Shown here: one piece after another, positions 14,766 through 25,003 of the stretch | Layout of the letters: each line of letters opens with the position of its first letter | Position numbering within the stretch: the stretch's first letter is position 1 | From: Streptosporangium nondiastaticum | GTDB taxonomy: Bacteria; Actinomycetota; Actinomycetes; Streptomycetales; Streptomycetaceae | NCBI RefSeq assembly: GCF_003011965.1 | Contig: NZ_PXWG01000040.1 | Location: 1-51,665 of the forward strand | DNA: 51,665 nucleotides | Direction: 5' to 3' | Translations under genes and position numbers: made by a program | Notes under the pieces: model-generated | The model's database searches: none | What the model saw: the letters and a program-made list of their open reading frames with translations, nothing else | What the model was told of the DNA's origin: nothing

Positions 14766-15754
14766 GCACCACGTACGGCACGTTCCCGGGGTCCCGGCCC
14801 CGGCGACTGCGCACCACCCCGGCCATGCGCCGCATGGTCGCCGAGACCCGGCTGCACCCGGCCGACCTGATCCTCCCCGCCTTCGTGCGGGAGGGCATCA
14901 GCACCCCGGCGCCGATCTCCGCGATGCCGGGCGTCGTCCAGCACACCCGCGACACCCTGCGGAAGGCGGCCGTCGAGGCGCTGGAGGCCGGCGTCGCCGG
15001 GATCATGCTCTTCGGCGTGCCCGAGGAGGCCAAGAAGGACGCCGCCGGCACCGCCGGCACCGACCCGGACGGCATCCTCCAGGTCGCCATCCGCGACGTG
15101 AAGGCCGAGGTCGGCGACGAGCTCGTCATCATGTCCGACCTGTGCCTGGACGAGTTCACCGACCACGGCCACTGCGGCGTCCTCGACGCCTCCGGCCGCG
15201 TCGACAACGACGCCACCCTCGAGCGCTACGCCGAGATGGCCCAGGTGCAGGCCGACGCCGGCGTCCACATCGTGGGCCCCAGCGGCATGATGGACGGCCA
15301 GGTCGGCGTCATCCGCGACGCCCTCGACCAGACCGGCCACGAGGACGTCTCCGTCCTCGCCTACACCGTCAAGTACTCGTCCGCGTTCTACGGGCCCTTC
15401 CGGGAGGCCGTCGGCTCCTCCCTGCAGGGCGACCGCAAGACGTACCAGCAGGACCCGGCCAACTCCCGCGAGTCGATGCGCGAGCTCGCCCTCGACCTCG
15501 CCGAAGGCGCCGACATGGTCATGGTCAAGCCGGCCCTGCCCTACCTGGACGTCCTCGCCAAGGTCGCCGACACCGTCGACGTGCCCGTCGCCGCGTACCA
15601 GATCAGCGGCGAGTACGCGATGGTCGAGGCCGCCGCCGCCAACGGCTGGATCGACCGCGACCGCGCGATCATGGAGACCCTCACCGGCATCAAGCGCGCC
15701 GGCGCCGACATGATCCTCACCTACTGGGCGACCGAAGTCGCACGGCAGCTCTGA
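14762..15754 (+). CDS. hemB: Delta-aminolevulinic acid dehydratase (porphobilinogen synthase)
   Basis: A 330-residue enzyme that condenses two 5-aminolevulinate molecules into porphobilinogen. The catalytic lysines are about K204 (YTVKYSSAFYGPFR) and K256 (MVMVKPALPYLD). The metal loop reads DLCLDEFTDHGHCG: the middle cysteine of the zinc-type CxCx8C loop is Asp, the pattern of Mg/K-dependent rather than zinc-dependent enzymes. TTG 14762 overlaps the hemD stop (TTGA). It is the last gene of the rex-hem operon; the next gene begins 129 bp later after a large inverted repeat. Confidence 0.95.
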   Translation: MSTTYGTFPGSRPRRLRTTPAMRRMVAETRLHPADLILPAFVREGISTPAPISAMPGVVQHTRDTLRKAAVEALEAGVAGIMLFGVPEEAKKDAAGTAGTDPDGILQVAIRDVKAEVGDELVIMSDLCLDEFTDHGHCGVLDASGRVDNDATLERYAEMAQVQADAGVHIVGPSGMMDGQVGVIRDALDQTGHEDVSVLAYTVKYSSAFYGPFREAVGSSLQGDRKTYQQDPANSRESMRELALDLAEGADMVMVKPALPYLDVLAKVADTVDVPVAAYQISGEYAMVEAAAANGWIDRDRAIMETLTGIKRAGADMILTYWATEVARQL

Positions 15755-15785
15755 CGCTCTGACGCGATCGTCCGAGAACGTCAAA

Positions 15786-15842
15786 GGGCCGGTGCCCGGG
15801 GGAATTCCGCCGAAACAGTGGAAAGCCCCCGGACACCGGCCC
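15786..15842. promoter_or_regulatory. Inverted repeat after hemB, abutting the ATPase-gene -10 box
   Basis: GGGCCGGTGCCCGGGG (15786-15801) pairs with CCCCGGACACCGGCCC (15827-15842) with one mismatch and a loop of about 25 nt. The right arm runs directly into TAGCTT (15843-15848), a possible -10 box. It may be the hemB terminator, an operator, or both. Confidence 0.5.
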
Positions 15843-15883
15843 TAGCTTGTGGCGCACACCGACCCCTCCGCGGAGACGCGCCC

Positions 15884-16360
15884 ATGAGCACCGACCCAGG
15901 GCTCCCCGACAGCTGGGAATACACCCTCCAGGTCCCCTGCGACCCTCTCGCGCCCTGCATCGCCCGCCGCACCCTCCGCACGATCTTCGAGGAGCACGGC
16001 CTCGCGCGCGTCGCCGAAACCGCCGAACTGCTCACCTCGGAACTGGTCACCAACTCCTACCGGCACTCCGACGGGCCCGCCTCTGTACGCGTCAGACGCG
16101 AGGGCAAGGGCAGCGCGGTGCGCGTGACCGTCTGGGACACCAACCCCGCCCTGCCCGGCCTGCAGCTCACCGCCCTGCCCCGCGAGGACGCCGAGGAAGG
16201 ACGCGGCCTCGCCCTCGTCATGCGCTGCGCCGACAGCTGGGGAGGATTCGCGCTGCGCCGGCAGCCCCAGGGGCTCACCGGCAAGCTCGTCTGGTTCGAA
16301 CTGGGCGGGGACGAGGCCCGGGACGGGAAAAGGGGCGGGCCCGGCGGAACAGCCGCCTGA
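15884..16360 (+). CDS. Anti-sigma-type ATP-binding regulator (HATPase, RsbW-like)
   Basis: A 158-residue stand-alone GHKL ATPase domain. The N box is ELLTSELVTNSYRHS near 45-60, the G1 box is TVWDTNPALPGL, and the G2-like EEGRGLALVMRCADSWG lies near 105-120. Streptomyces encode dozens of such small kinases. Relatives (RsbW/SpoIIAB type) phosphorylate an anti-sigma-factor antagonist and bind a sigma factor. No partner gene is adjacent, so the partner is unknown. ATG 15884 has GGAGA 7 nt upstream; an in-frame start at 15818 would run through the -10 candidate and is rejected. It converges on argS with a 23-bp gap. Confidence 0.8.
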   Translation: MSTDPGLPDSWEYTLQVPCDPLAPCIARRTLRTIFEEHGLARVAETAELLTSELVTNSYRHSDGPASVRVRREGKGSAVRVTVWDTNPALPGLQLTALPREDAEEGRGLALVMRCADSWGGFALRRQPQGLTGKLVWFELGGDEARDGKRGGPGGTAA

Positions 16361-16383
16361 CCCGCCCCCGCACACACCAGGTG

Positions 16384-18144
<1,761 letters not shown>

Positions 18145-18306
18145 GGGATGGGTGCCATTCCGGTAGACGGCATAGAACGAGTCCCGCCGATTATCCCATG
18201 CGCCTACCACGCCCCCCGCGGTAATTTCACCGGAGCCGGGCAACCCCGGAGCCACCCCTCCCGTCTGGGACAATGGTCATGCCAGGACCGTAAGGAAGGA
18301 AGTGCC

Positions 18307-20055
18307 GTGGCTCAGGCTCAGAGCACCGAGGCCGACTGGGTCTCCCGTTTCGCCGACGAGGTCATTGCCGAAGCGGAGCGCCGGGCCCCCGGCAAACCGA
18401 TCGTCGTCGCCTCGGGCCTGTCGCCCTCCGGCCCGATCCACCTCGGCAATCTGCGCGAGGTCATGACGCCGCACCTCGTCGCCGACGAGATCCGCCGCCG
18501 GGGCCACGAGGTCCGGCACCTGATCTCCTGGGACGACTACGACCGCTACCGCAAGGTGCCGAACGGCGTCCCCGGCATCGACGAGTCCTGGGCCGACCAC
18601 ATCGGCAAGCCCCTGACCTCGGTCCCGGCCCCCGCCGGCTCGGCGTACCCGAACTGGGCCGAGCACTTCAAGGCCGCCATGGTCGCCTCGCTCGCCGAGC
18701 TCGGCATCGAGTACGACCCGATCAGCCAGACCGAGCAGTACACCTCCGGCGTCTACCGCGAGCAGATCCTGCACGCGATGAAGCACCGCGCCGACATCGA
18801 CGCGATCCTCGACCAGTACCGGACGAAGGACAAGGCGACCGGCCAGCCGAAGAAGCAGGGCCAGAAGCAGCAGCAGAAGCCCGTCGACGAGGCCGAGCTG
18901 GAGGCCGCCGAGGGCTCCGGCGCCGCCGCCGAGGACGACGGCAGCGGCTCCGGCGCGGGCTACTTCCCGTACAAGCCCTACTGCGGCGCCTGCGAGCGCG
19001 ACCTGACGACCGTCACCGCGTACGACGACGAGACCACCGAGCTCGCCTACACCTGCGTGTGCGGCCACTCGGAGACGGTCCTGCTCAGCGAGTTCAACCG
19101 CGGCAAGCTGGTCTGGAAGGTCGACTGGCCCATGCGCTGGGCCTACGAAGGCGTGATCTTCGAGCCCTCCGGCGTGGACCACTCCTCCCCGGGCTCCTCC
19201 TTCGTCGTCGGCGGCCAGATCGTCCGCAAGGTCTTCGGCGGCGAGCAGCCGATCGGCCCGATGTACGCCTTCGTCGGCATCAGCGGCATGGCCAAGATGT
19301 CCTCCTCCAAGGGCGGCGTGCCCACCCCCGGCGACGCCCTCAAGATCATGGAGGCGCCGCTGCTGCGCTGGCTGTACGCCCGCCGCAAGCCCAACCAGTC
19401 CTTCAAGATCGCCTTCGACCAGGAGATCCAGCGGCTCTACGACGAGTGGGACAAGCTGGAGGCCAAGGTCGCCGACGGCACCGCCCTGCCCGCCGACGCC
19501 GCCGCGCACTCCCGCGCCGCCCGCACCGCCGCCGGCGAGCTGCCGCGCACCCCGCGGCCGCTGCCGTACCGCACGCTCGCCTCCGTCGTCGACATCACCG
19601 CCGGCCACGACGAGCAGACGATCCGCATCCTCAGCGACCTCGACCCGGCCAACCCCGTCGCCGACCTCGACGAGGTCCGCCCGCGCCTGGACCGGGCCGA
19701 GCACTGGATCAACACCCAGGTCCCCGCCGAGTCCCGCACGATCGTCCGCTCCGAGCCCGACACCGAGCTCCTCGGCTCGCTCGACGAGCAGGGCCGCGAA
19801 TCGCTGCGGCTCCTCCTGGAAGGCCTCGACGACCACTGGTCGCTCGACGGCCTCACCACGCTCGTCTACGGCGTGCCCAAGATCCAGGCCGGCCTCACGC
19901 CCGACGCCAAGCCCACCCCGGAGCTGAAGGTCGCCCAGCGGTCCTTCTTCGCGCTCCTCTACCACCTGCTGGTCAGCCGCGACACCGGCCCGCGCCTGCC
20001 CACGCTGCTCCTCGCCGTGGGAGCGGACCGGGTCCGCAAGCTCCTCGGCGCGTAG
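18307..20055 (+). CDS. lysS: Lysyl-tRNA synthetase, class I (archaeal type)
   Basis: A 582-residue class I LysRS, unrelated to the common class II bacterial enzyme. The HIGH motif is LSPSGPIHLGNLREVM near residue 45, and the KMSKS motif is AKMSSSKGG near 340. Between them is a CxxC pair (YCGACERD and TCVCGHSE) forming a zinc ribbon. A Streptomyces-style hydrophilic insertion rich in Lys, Gln, Glu and Gly precedes the zinc ribbon (about residues 175-220). GTG 18307 follows GGAAGGAAG with good spacing. Divergent from argS across 162 bp. A class II enzyme probably also exists elsewhere in the genome. Confidence 0.95.
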   Translation: MAQAQSTEADWVSRFADEVIAEAERRAPGKPIVVASGLSPSGPIHLGNLREVMTPHLVADEIRRRGHEVRHLISWDDYDRYRKVPNGVPGIDESWADHIGKPLTSVPAPAGSAYPNWAEHFKAAMVASLAELGIEYDPISQTEQYTSGVYREQILHAMKHRADIDAILDQYRTKDKATGQPKKQGQKQQQKPVDEAELEAAEGSGAAAEDDGSGSGAGYFPYKPYCGACERDLTTVTAYDDETTELAYTCVCGHSETVLLSEFNRGKLVWKVDWPMRWAYEGVIFEPSGVDHSSPGSSFVVGGQIVRKVFGGEQPIGPMYAFVGISGMAKMSSSKGGVPTPGDALKIMEAPLLRWLYARRKPNQSFKIAFDQEIQRLYDEWDKLEAKVADGTALPADAAAHSRAARTAAGELPRTPRPLPYRTLASVVDITAGHDEQTIRILSDLDPANPVADLDEVRPRLDRAEHWINTQVPAESRTIVRSEPDTELLGSLDEQGRESLRLLLEGLDDHWSLDGLTTLVYGVPKIQAGLTPDAKPTPELKVAQRSFFALLYHLLVSRDTGPRLPTLLLAVGADRVRKLLGA

Positions 20056-20067
20056 CTCCTGAGCGCA

Positions 20068-20120
20068 CGAAGACGCCGGGCCCGCTCGACCGCAAGGATC
20101 GAGCGGGCCCGGCGTCTTCG
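20068..20120. terminator. Bidirectional terminator between lysS and the DUF3558 gene
   Basis: Positions 20068-20089 and 20099-20120 form a perfect 22-bp stem with a 9-nt loop between two converging genes. Confidence 0.85.
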
Positions 20121-20134
20121 CGTACGGAGAGGCG

Positions 20135-20851
20135 CTACTTGTTCGCCGCGGCGACCGCCGCCACCGCCTCCTTGGCCGCGTCCTGCGCGCCCTTCGCGAT
20201 GTCGTCCGCGGCCGGGTTCTTCGCGCCCTGGAAGCCGGCGCCGCTGTACTTCACCGTGACGACCACATTGCCCGTACGGGCCACGACCGTCGCGTTGCGG
20301 TAGTCGTCGTCGTCCTTCTTGGTGTCCGTGGCGACCAGGTTCGCGCCGTCGCCGATGCCCTCGGCCTTGGTGGTCTTCGCGTCCTTCGCGCCGTCCGCCG
20401 TGGTCGCCTTCGTCACCTGCTGCTCGGCGAACTTCTCGGCGCGCTTCTCACCCGAACCCAGCGTCGGGTCCGAGGCCAGCCGCTTGTAGGAGACCGTCAG
20501 CGAACGGAACTGCAGGTCCTTGACGTCCTCGTCGTTCAGGCCGTTCCAGAAGCAGCTCGCCGAGTCGTTGGCGTCGCTGGTGGCGAGGGCCTCGCCCTCC
20601 TTCTTCTTCGCCTTCGGCACCAGCGAGTCGATCGTCTTCTCCGCGATCGTCTTGCAGACCTCCGGCGGCAGCTTGGCGAACGTGGCCGCCTTGACCGACG
20701 GCGAGGCGCCGGGAGCCGACGCGGAGGCGGAGGGGGAGGGCGACTTCTTCTTCGCGCCGCCCTCGTCGTCCGAGCAGCCGGTGGCGACGAGCATCACCGG
20801 TACTGCGGCGCAGGCGAGGAGTCGGGCGAGTCGCGGGGCTGTTCGGTGCAT
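20135..20851 (-). CDS. DUF3558-family lipoprotein
   Basis: A 238-residue predicted lipoprotein. It has a Lys/Arg-containing N-terminus, the hydrophobic stretch LARLLACAAVPVMLVATGC with a lipobox cysteine at about residue 25, then an Asp/Lys/Ser/Pro-rich linker and a globular domain with paired cysteines (PEVCKTIAEK and SASCFWNG), as in DUF3558. Such proteins are anchored on the outer face of the membrane; no function is established. The start at ATG 20851 begins the signal sequence; a longer in-frame start is disregarded. It lies about 150 bp downstream of a second lipoprotein gene of similar design, which suggests a duplicated pair. Confidence 0.8.
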   Translation of the reverse strand: MHRTAPRLARLLACAAVPVMLVATGCSDDEGGAKKKSPSPSASASAPGASPSVKAATFAKLPPEVCKTIAEKTIDSLVPKAKKKEGEALATSDANDSASCFWNGLNDEDVKDLQFRSLTVSYKRLASDPTLGSGEKRAEKFAEQQVTKATTADGAKDAKTTKAEGIGDGANLVATDTKKDDDDYRNATVVARTGNVVVTVKYSGAGFQGAKNPAADDIAKGAQDAAKEAVAAVAAANK

Positions 20852-20882
20852 GGGTCCTTCGCTCGTTCGGTGTCGAGGGGCC

Positions 20883-20939
20883 GGCCTTGCCGGTCGGCCC
20901 TCTTGGCTGGCCTTGCGTTGGTCGGCCTTGCTGGTCGGC
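20883..20939. repeat. Degenerate repeats between the two lipoprotein genes
   Basis: Three copies of a GGCCTTGCnGGTCGGC-like unit (20883-20898, 20909-20926 with a 2-nt insertion, 20924-20939 overlapping). They lie in the leader of the downstream lipoprotein gene. Function unknown. Confidence 0.4.
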
Positions 20940-21002
20940 ACGGTACGCGGCCGACGCGGGCCGGTGGCCGTATTGGGGCGTTACTCGCCGGGCCGGGTCG
21001 GG

Positions 21003-21872
21003 CTAATTGCCGAAGTGCCCCGCCTCGAGCTCGCGGGCCAGGGACTGGGCCTTGCCCTGGAGGTCCTCACTGGCGGGGATGTGCAGCTTGTCCACCGACC
21101 ACTGGTCGTAGGCGATCGTGACGATCACGTTCGCCGCCCGGAAGACGATGTTGATGTCCCGGTGCACGCCGGAGCCCGAATTGATCAGCTTGTCGTCGAT
21201 GAAGGCGTCGTCACCGAGATCGTCCAGGGCGCGCGGCGCGAGCGACGCGCCACCGGCCGGAGAGCCGGAAGCGCTCGGCGCGCCCGTACGGGACGCCGAC
21301 GGGGACGGCGAGCCGCTCGCCGCGCCGCCCTGCGGGTGCGGACCCGCGCTCGCGCCCTTCGGCGCACCGGCGGAGGCCGCGGGAGACGAGCCCGACGCCG
21401 ACGGGGAGGCCGAGGAGACCGGGATGTGCGCGGCGGTCGCCTGCCGGTCGTACAGCTGCTCCGCGCGCTGCTCGTCGCTGACGCCGGGCTGGTACGACAC
21501 GACGCGCTCGAAGTCCACGGCCAGGTGCCGGGTACCCTGCGGGGTCTCCAGCTTCCAGCGGCAGCCGACGCGGCGGTCGGTGTCGTAGGTGATCGCGGCT
21601 TGGCCCTTGTAGAGCTTCGCGGTGTCGCGGCCGTCCTCGTCGTCGCCGGTGGCGGGCAGGAGGCGGCGCAGGGTGTCGCGGTTCACGTAGCCGCAGGGCT
21701 CGGGGAGGCTGTGGTACTTGCCCGGCTGCGCGGCGGGTGCGGTGGCGCCGGCCCGGCCGGGCTTGGCGTCGTCGCCGCCGTCGGCGCCGGCCCCGCCGCT
21801 GCAGGCGGTGAGCACCGCGGCGAGCGTGGCGGCGGCCAGTGCGGCGGCCGGTGCGTGAGCCCTTCGCTGCAC
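21003..21872 (-). CDS. DUF3558-like lipoprotein with a low-complexity insertion
   Basis: A 289-residue predicted lipoprotein: signal ALAAATLAAVLTAC with the lipobox Cys at about residue 24, a Gly/Ala/Asp linker, then a domain with Cys pairs (PEPCGYVNR and GCRWKLET). A Ser/Pro/Ala/Gly-rich insertion (about 150-215) splits the domain, after which DINIVFRAANVIVTIAYDQW resumes the fold. This resembles the neighbouring DUF3558 lipoprotein, with the insertion as the main difference. The start is GTG 21872. Same direction as the next gene. Role unknown. Confidence 0.75.
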   Translation of the reverse strand: MQRRAHAPAAALAAATLAAVLTACSGGAGADGGDDAKPGRAGATAPAAQPGKYHSLPEPCGYVNRDTLRRLLPATGDDEDGRDTAKLYKGQAAITYDTDRRVGCRWKLETPQGTRHLAVDFERVVSYQPGVSDEQRAEQLYDRQATAAHIPVSSASPSASGSSPAASAGAPKGASAGPHPQGGAASGSPSPSASRTGAPSASGSPAGGASLAPRALDDLGDDAFIDDKLINSGSGVHRDINIVFRAANVIVTIAYDQWSVDKLHIPASEDLQGKAQSLARELEAGHFGN

Positions 21873-22059
21873 TGTCCGTGGCTCCTTCCACCGGCTGCGG
21901 GCCGCATCCCGTGCCGGAAAACGTGTTGCCGCCGCGGAGGCGGCGGCTGGACAGTATGTCTACCGCAAGCGCCGCCGCGTCTGCCGGTTCGCTGTCGTGA
22001 ATCGTGAGATATGTCCGGCTTTTGCGTTATCTTGCTTTTACGGGGTTATGAGGAAAACC

Positions 22060-23253
22060 ATGTCCTACACCGAGGTGCCCGGCGCCCGGGTGCCGATCCG
22101 CATGTGGACCGATCCGGCCACGGTCGAGGACGTTGCCATGCAGCAGCTGCGCAACGTCTCCACCCTGCCATGGATCAAGGGACTCGCGGTCATGCCGGAC
22201 GTCCACTTCGGCAAGGGCGCCACGGTCGGCTCGGTGATCGCCATGCAGGGCGCGGTGTGCCCGGCGGCGGTCGGCGTCGACATCGGCTGCGGGATGTCCG
22301 CCGTGAAGACGTCACTGACGGCCAACGACCTCCCCGGTGATCTCTCCCGGCTGCGGTCGAAGATCGAGGAGGCCATTCCGGTGGGCTTCTCGATGCACGA
22401 CGACCCGGTCGACCCGCGGCGGCTGCACGGGTTGCCGACGGCGGGGTGGGATGAGTTCTGGGGGCGGTTCGACGGGGTTGCGGAGGCGGTCAAATTCCGT
22501 CAGAGCCGAGCGCTGAAGCAGATGGGTTCGCTCGGAGGCGGGAACCACTTTGTCGAGATTTGTCTTGATGAGACAAATTCTGTCTGGTTGATGCTGCACT
22601 CCGGTTCTCGCAACATCGGCAAGGAACTGGCCGAGCACCACATCGGCGAGGCCCGGAAGCTGTCGCACAACCAGGGTCTGGTCGACCGTGACCTCGCGGT
22701 CTTCATCGCGGACACCCCGCAGATGGCCGCCTACCGGCACGACCTGTTCTGGGCGCAGGAGTACGCGCGGCACAACCGCGAGATCATGATGGCGCTGCTT
22801 CAGGATGTCGTCCGCAAGGAGTTCAAGAAGGCCAAGCCGATCTTCGAACCGGTCATTTCCTGTCACCACAACTACGTGGCTGAGGAGCAGTACGAGGGCA
22901 TGGACCTGCTGGTCACCCGCAAGGGCGCGATCCGCGCCGGCGGTGGCGAGTACGGCATCATCCCGGGCTCGATGGGCACCGGCTCGTACATCGTCCGCGG
23001 CCTGGGCAACGAGGCGTCGTTCAACTCCGCCTCGCATGGTGCCGGCCGCCGGATGAGCCGCAACCAGGCGAAGAAGCGATTCTCCGAGCGGGACCTGGCG
23101 GACCAGACGCGCGGCGTCGAGTGCCGCAAGGACCGCGGAGTGGTCGACGAGATCCCGGCCGCGTACAAGCCGATCGAGCAGGTCATGGAGCAGCAGCGGG
23201 ATCTCGTCGAGGTCGTCGCCAAGCTGAAGCAGGTCGTCTGCGTGAAGGGCTAG
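22060..23253 (+). CDS. rtcB: RtcB-family RNA-splicing/repair ligase
   Basis: A 397-residue GTP- and Mn-dependent RNA ligase that joins 2',3'-cyclic-phosphate (or 3'-phosphate) to 5'-hydroxyl ends. Metal-binding and catalytic blocks are MPDVHFGKGATVG, GVDIGCGMSAV (Cys near residue 77), GSLGGGNHFVEI, LMLHSGSRNIG and SCHHNYV. The guanylylated histidine is in SHGAGRRMSR (near 326). ATG 22060 is preceded by GAGGA; ATG 22048 is an alternative. No archease or RtcA gene is adjacent. Inside the gene, 22555-22590 uses AT-ending codons (for example ATT TGT CTT GAT and ACA AAT TCT), unlike the rest of the gene, and contains a perfect 8-bp hairpin. Confidence 0.92.
   Translation: MSYTEVPGARVPIRMWTDPATVEDVAMQQLRNVSTLPWIKGLAVMPDVHFGKGATVGSVIAMQGAVCPAAVGVDIGCGMSAVKTSLTANDLPGDLSRLRSKIEEAIPVGFSMHDDPVDPRRLHGLPTAGWDEFWGRFDGVAEAVKFRQSRALKQMGSLGGGNHFVEICLDETNSVWLMLHSGSRNIGKELAEHHIGEARKLSHNQGLVDRDLAVFIADTPQMAAYRHDLFWAQEYARHNREIMMALLQDVVRKEFKKAKPIFEPVISCHHNYVAEEQYEGMDLLVTRKGAIRAGGGEYGIIPGSMGTGSYIVRGLGNEASFNSASHGAGRRMSRNQAKKRFSERDLADQTRGVECRKDRGVVDEIPAAYKPIEQVMEQQRDLVEVVAKLKQVVCVKG
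22558..22578. repeat. Hairpin inside rtcB
   Basis: ATTTGTCT (22558-22565) and AGACAAAT (22571-22578) are perfect reverse complements with a 5-nt loop, in an AT-rich codon island immediately after the GGGNHF active-site codons. Confidence 0.6.
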
Positions 23254-23283
23254 CGACACCCCGGTCCCCGGCCGGGGTGTCGC
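23253..23283. terminator. Terminator between rtcB and the VOC gene
   Basis: GCGACACCCCGG (23253-23264) pairs with CCGGGGTGTCGC (23272-23283), with a 7-nt loop, and begins on the last base of the rtcB stop codon. The VOC gene converges from the right, so it may work both ways. Confidence 0.8.
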
Positions 23284-23291
23284 CGGACCCT

Positions 23292-23687
23292 CTAGCCGCG
23301 CACGTCCTGCGGGTACCAGCGCAGCTCGACCGTGTTGCCGTCCGGGTCCTGGACGTAGAGCGACTCCGCGTTGCCGCGGGCGCCGAAGCGTTGGCCCGGG
23401 CCGTCGACGACGGTGAAGACGCCGGAGTCGATCACGGTCTGCCAGTCGAGGGGCTCGACCGCGAGGCAGATGTGGTCGACGTTGGAGGCGGCCGCGTCGC
23501 CGCGGTCGCGCTCCACCAGGTCGATGATCGCGGTGGGGGAGATGCGCACGGACGGGAACGGCGCCCGGCCGGCGCGCCACTCGTCGACGCGGACGGGGTC
23601 GAGGCCGAGCGGCCCGGTGTAGAAGGCGAGGGACCGCTCGACGTCGGCGACGTTGAGGACGAGGTGGTCGAAGGCTATGACGCGCAT
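23292..23687 (-). CDS. VOC-family (glyoxalase/bleomycin-resistance fold) protein
   Basis: A 131-residue protein with two beta-alpha-beta-beta-beta units typical of vicinal-oxygen-chelate enzymes. The first is IAFDHLVLNVADVERSLAFY with a metal-type His; the second is NVDHICLAV. The closing SLYVQDPDGNTVELRWY holds the conserved DPDGN and Glu. Members include glyoxalase I and extradiol dioxygenases; the substrate cannot be told. ATG 23687 follows AAAGGGAAG. It lies in a minus-strand run with the SDR and YnfA genes. Confidence 0.85.
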   Translation of the reverse strand: MRVIAFDHLVLNVADVERSLAFYTGPLGLDPVRVDEWRAGRAPFPSVRISPTAIIDLVERDRGDAAASNVDHICLAVEPLDWQTVIDSGVFTVVDGPGQRFGARGNAESLYVQDPDGNTVELRWYPQDVRG

Positions 23688-23798
23688 GTGCTTCCCTTTC
23701 GTGCCGGGCCGTCCCCCCGGACGGCCGCCCCATGAACGTAGCCGCTGGAGATCATCCGCGCGATCTTTCGCCCGCTTCCGGGTCCGGGCGCCGTGGTC

Positions 23799-24542
23799 TC
23801 AGGCCTCGCGGTGGACCTTGTAGTTGCTGGCCTGCGCGCGGGGCCGTACGACGAGCAGGTCGATGTTCACGTGCGGGGGCCGGGTGACGGCCCAGCCGAT
23901 GGTGTCGGCGACGTCCTCGGCGGTGAGGGGCTCGGCGACGCCCGCGTAGACGGCGTCGGCTTTGGCCTGGTCGCCGCGGAAGCGGGTGAGGGCGAACTCG
24001 TCGGTGCGGACCATGCCGGGGGCGATCTCGATGACGCGGACGGGCTGTCCGCACAGCTCCAGGCGGAGGGTCTCGGCGACGGCGTGGGCGCCGTGCTTGG
24101 CGGCGGCGTAGCCGCTGCCGCCCTCGTAGGTGCCGAGGGCGGCGGTGGAGGAGAGGATCAGCACCGTGCCGTCGCCGCTCGCGGTGAGGGCGGGGAGCAG
24201 GGCCTGGGTCATGTGGAGCACGCCGAGGACGTTGACCTCGTACATGGTGCGCCAGTCGGCGGGGTCGGCGGTGGCGACGGGGTCGGCGCCGTGGGCGCCG
24301 CCGGCGTTGTTGATGAGGACGTCGACGCGGTCGAGGGTGGCGGCGAAGGCGTCGACGGCGGCGCGGTCGGTGACGTCGAGGGCGTGGGCGCGGGCGCCGG
24401 GGAGTTCCTTGGCGAGGGCCTCGATGCGGTCGGCGCGGCGGGCGGTGAGGACGACGCGGTAGCCCTCGGCGGCGAGCCGGCGGGCGGTGGCGGCGCCGAT
24501 GCCGCTGCTCGCGCCGGTGATGACGGCGGTGCGGGTGCTCAT
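23799..24542 (-). CDS. SDR-family NAD(P)-dependent oxidoreductase
   Basis: A 247-residue classical short-chain dehydrogenase: cofactor motif TGASSGIG at residues 9-16, TARR after beta-2 (suggesting NADP preference), NNAGG near 89, the catalytic Ser in ILSSTAAL, and the YAAAK active site near 150. It resembles the YdfG-type serine/3-hydroxy acid dehydrogenase group, but the substrate is unknown. ATG 24542 has GGAGG 7 nt upstream. Confidence 0.88.
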   Translation of the reverse strand: MSTRTAVITGASSGIGAATARRLAAEGYRVVLTARRADRIEALAKELPGARAHALDVTDRAAVDAFAATLDRVDVLINNAGGAHGADPVATADPADWRTMYEVNVLGVLHMTQALLPALTASGDGTVLILSSTAALGTYEGGSGYAAAKHGAHAVAETLRLELCGQPVRVIEIAPGMVRTDEFALTRFRGDQAKADAVYAGVAEPLTAEDVADTIGWAVTRPPHVNIDLLVVRPRAQASNYKVHREA

Positions 24543-24585
24543 GGTGATGCCTCCTGAGGCGCGCGGGTGTCCCCGGGCAGGATAT

Positions 24586-24927
24586 TCAGCGGCCGCGTGG
24601 CACGTACATGATGATCGCCACGCCGATGAGGCAGACGAGCGCGCCGAGGACGTCGTAGCGGTCGGGCCGGTAGCCGTCGGCGACCATGCCCCAGGCGAGG
24701 GAGCCGGCGACGAAGATCCCGCCGTAGGCGGCGAGGATGCGGCCGAAGTGGGCGTCGGGCTGGAGGGTGGCGACGAAGCCGTAGGCCCCGAGGGCGGCGA
24801 TGCCGGCGCCGATCCAGATCCAGCCGGGTGACCGGTGCTCGCGTACGCCCTGCCAGACGAGCCAGGCGCCGCCGATCTCCAGGAGCGCGGCGAGGAGGAA
24901 GAGGGCGATGGAGCGGGCGATCAGCAT
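24586..24927 (-). CDS. YnfA-family small membrane protein
   Basis: A 113-residue UPF0060/YnfA protein with four membrane helices (SIALFLLAALLEIGGAWLVW; WIWIGAGIAALGAYGFVATL; GGIFVAGSLAWGMVADG; VLGALVCLIGVAIIMYVP). The family is related in shape to small multidrug-resistance exporters; its transport substrate is unproven. ATG 24927 lies 6 nt after a TACGCT -10 box (24939-24934), so the mRNA is probably leaderless. Confidence 0.9.
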   Translation of the reverse strand: MLIARSIALFLLAALLEIGGAWLVWQGVREHRSPGWIWIGAGIAALGAYGFVATLQPDAHFGRILAAYGGIFVAGSLAWGMVADGYRPDRYDVLGALVCLIGVAIIMYVPRGR

Positions 24928-25003
24928 GCTCGCAGCGTACGGCGGTGCGGTGCGCGGGCGGCCGCGGCCGGACGGGGGCGGGGTGACGGCAGGACGGGGA
25001 GGG

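Noticed and set aside
18277..19965. A 562-codon open frame on the minus strand opposite lysS
   Set aside because: It is the mirror of a real GC-rich gene: low-complexity Gly/Val/Arg/Leu product, no domain, while lysS carries intact synthetase motifs. The same applies to long antisense frames opposite acuC, hemA, hemD, fadD, the symporter and resB.
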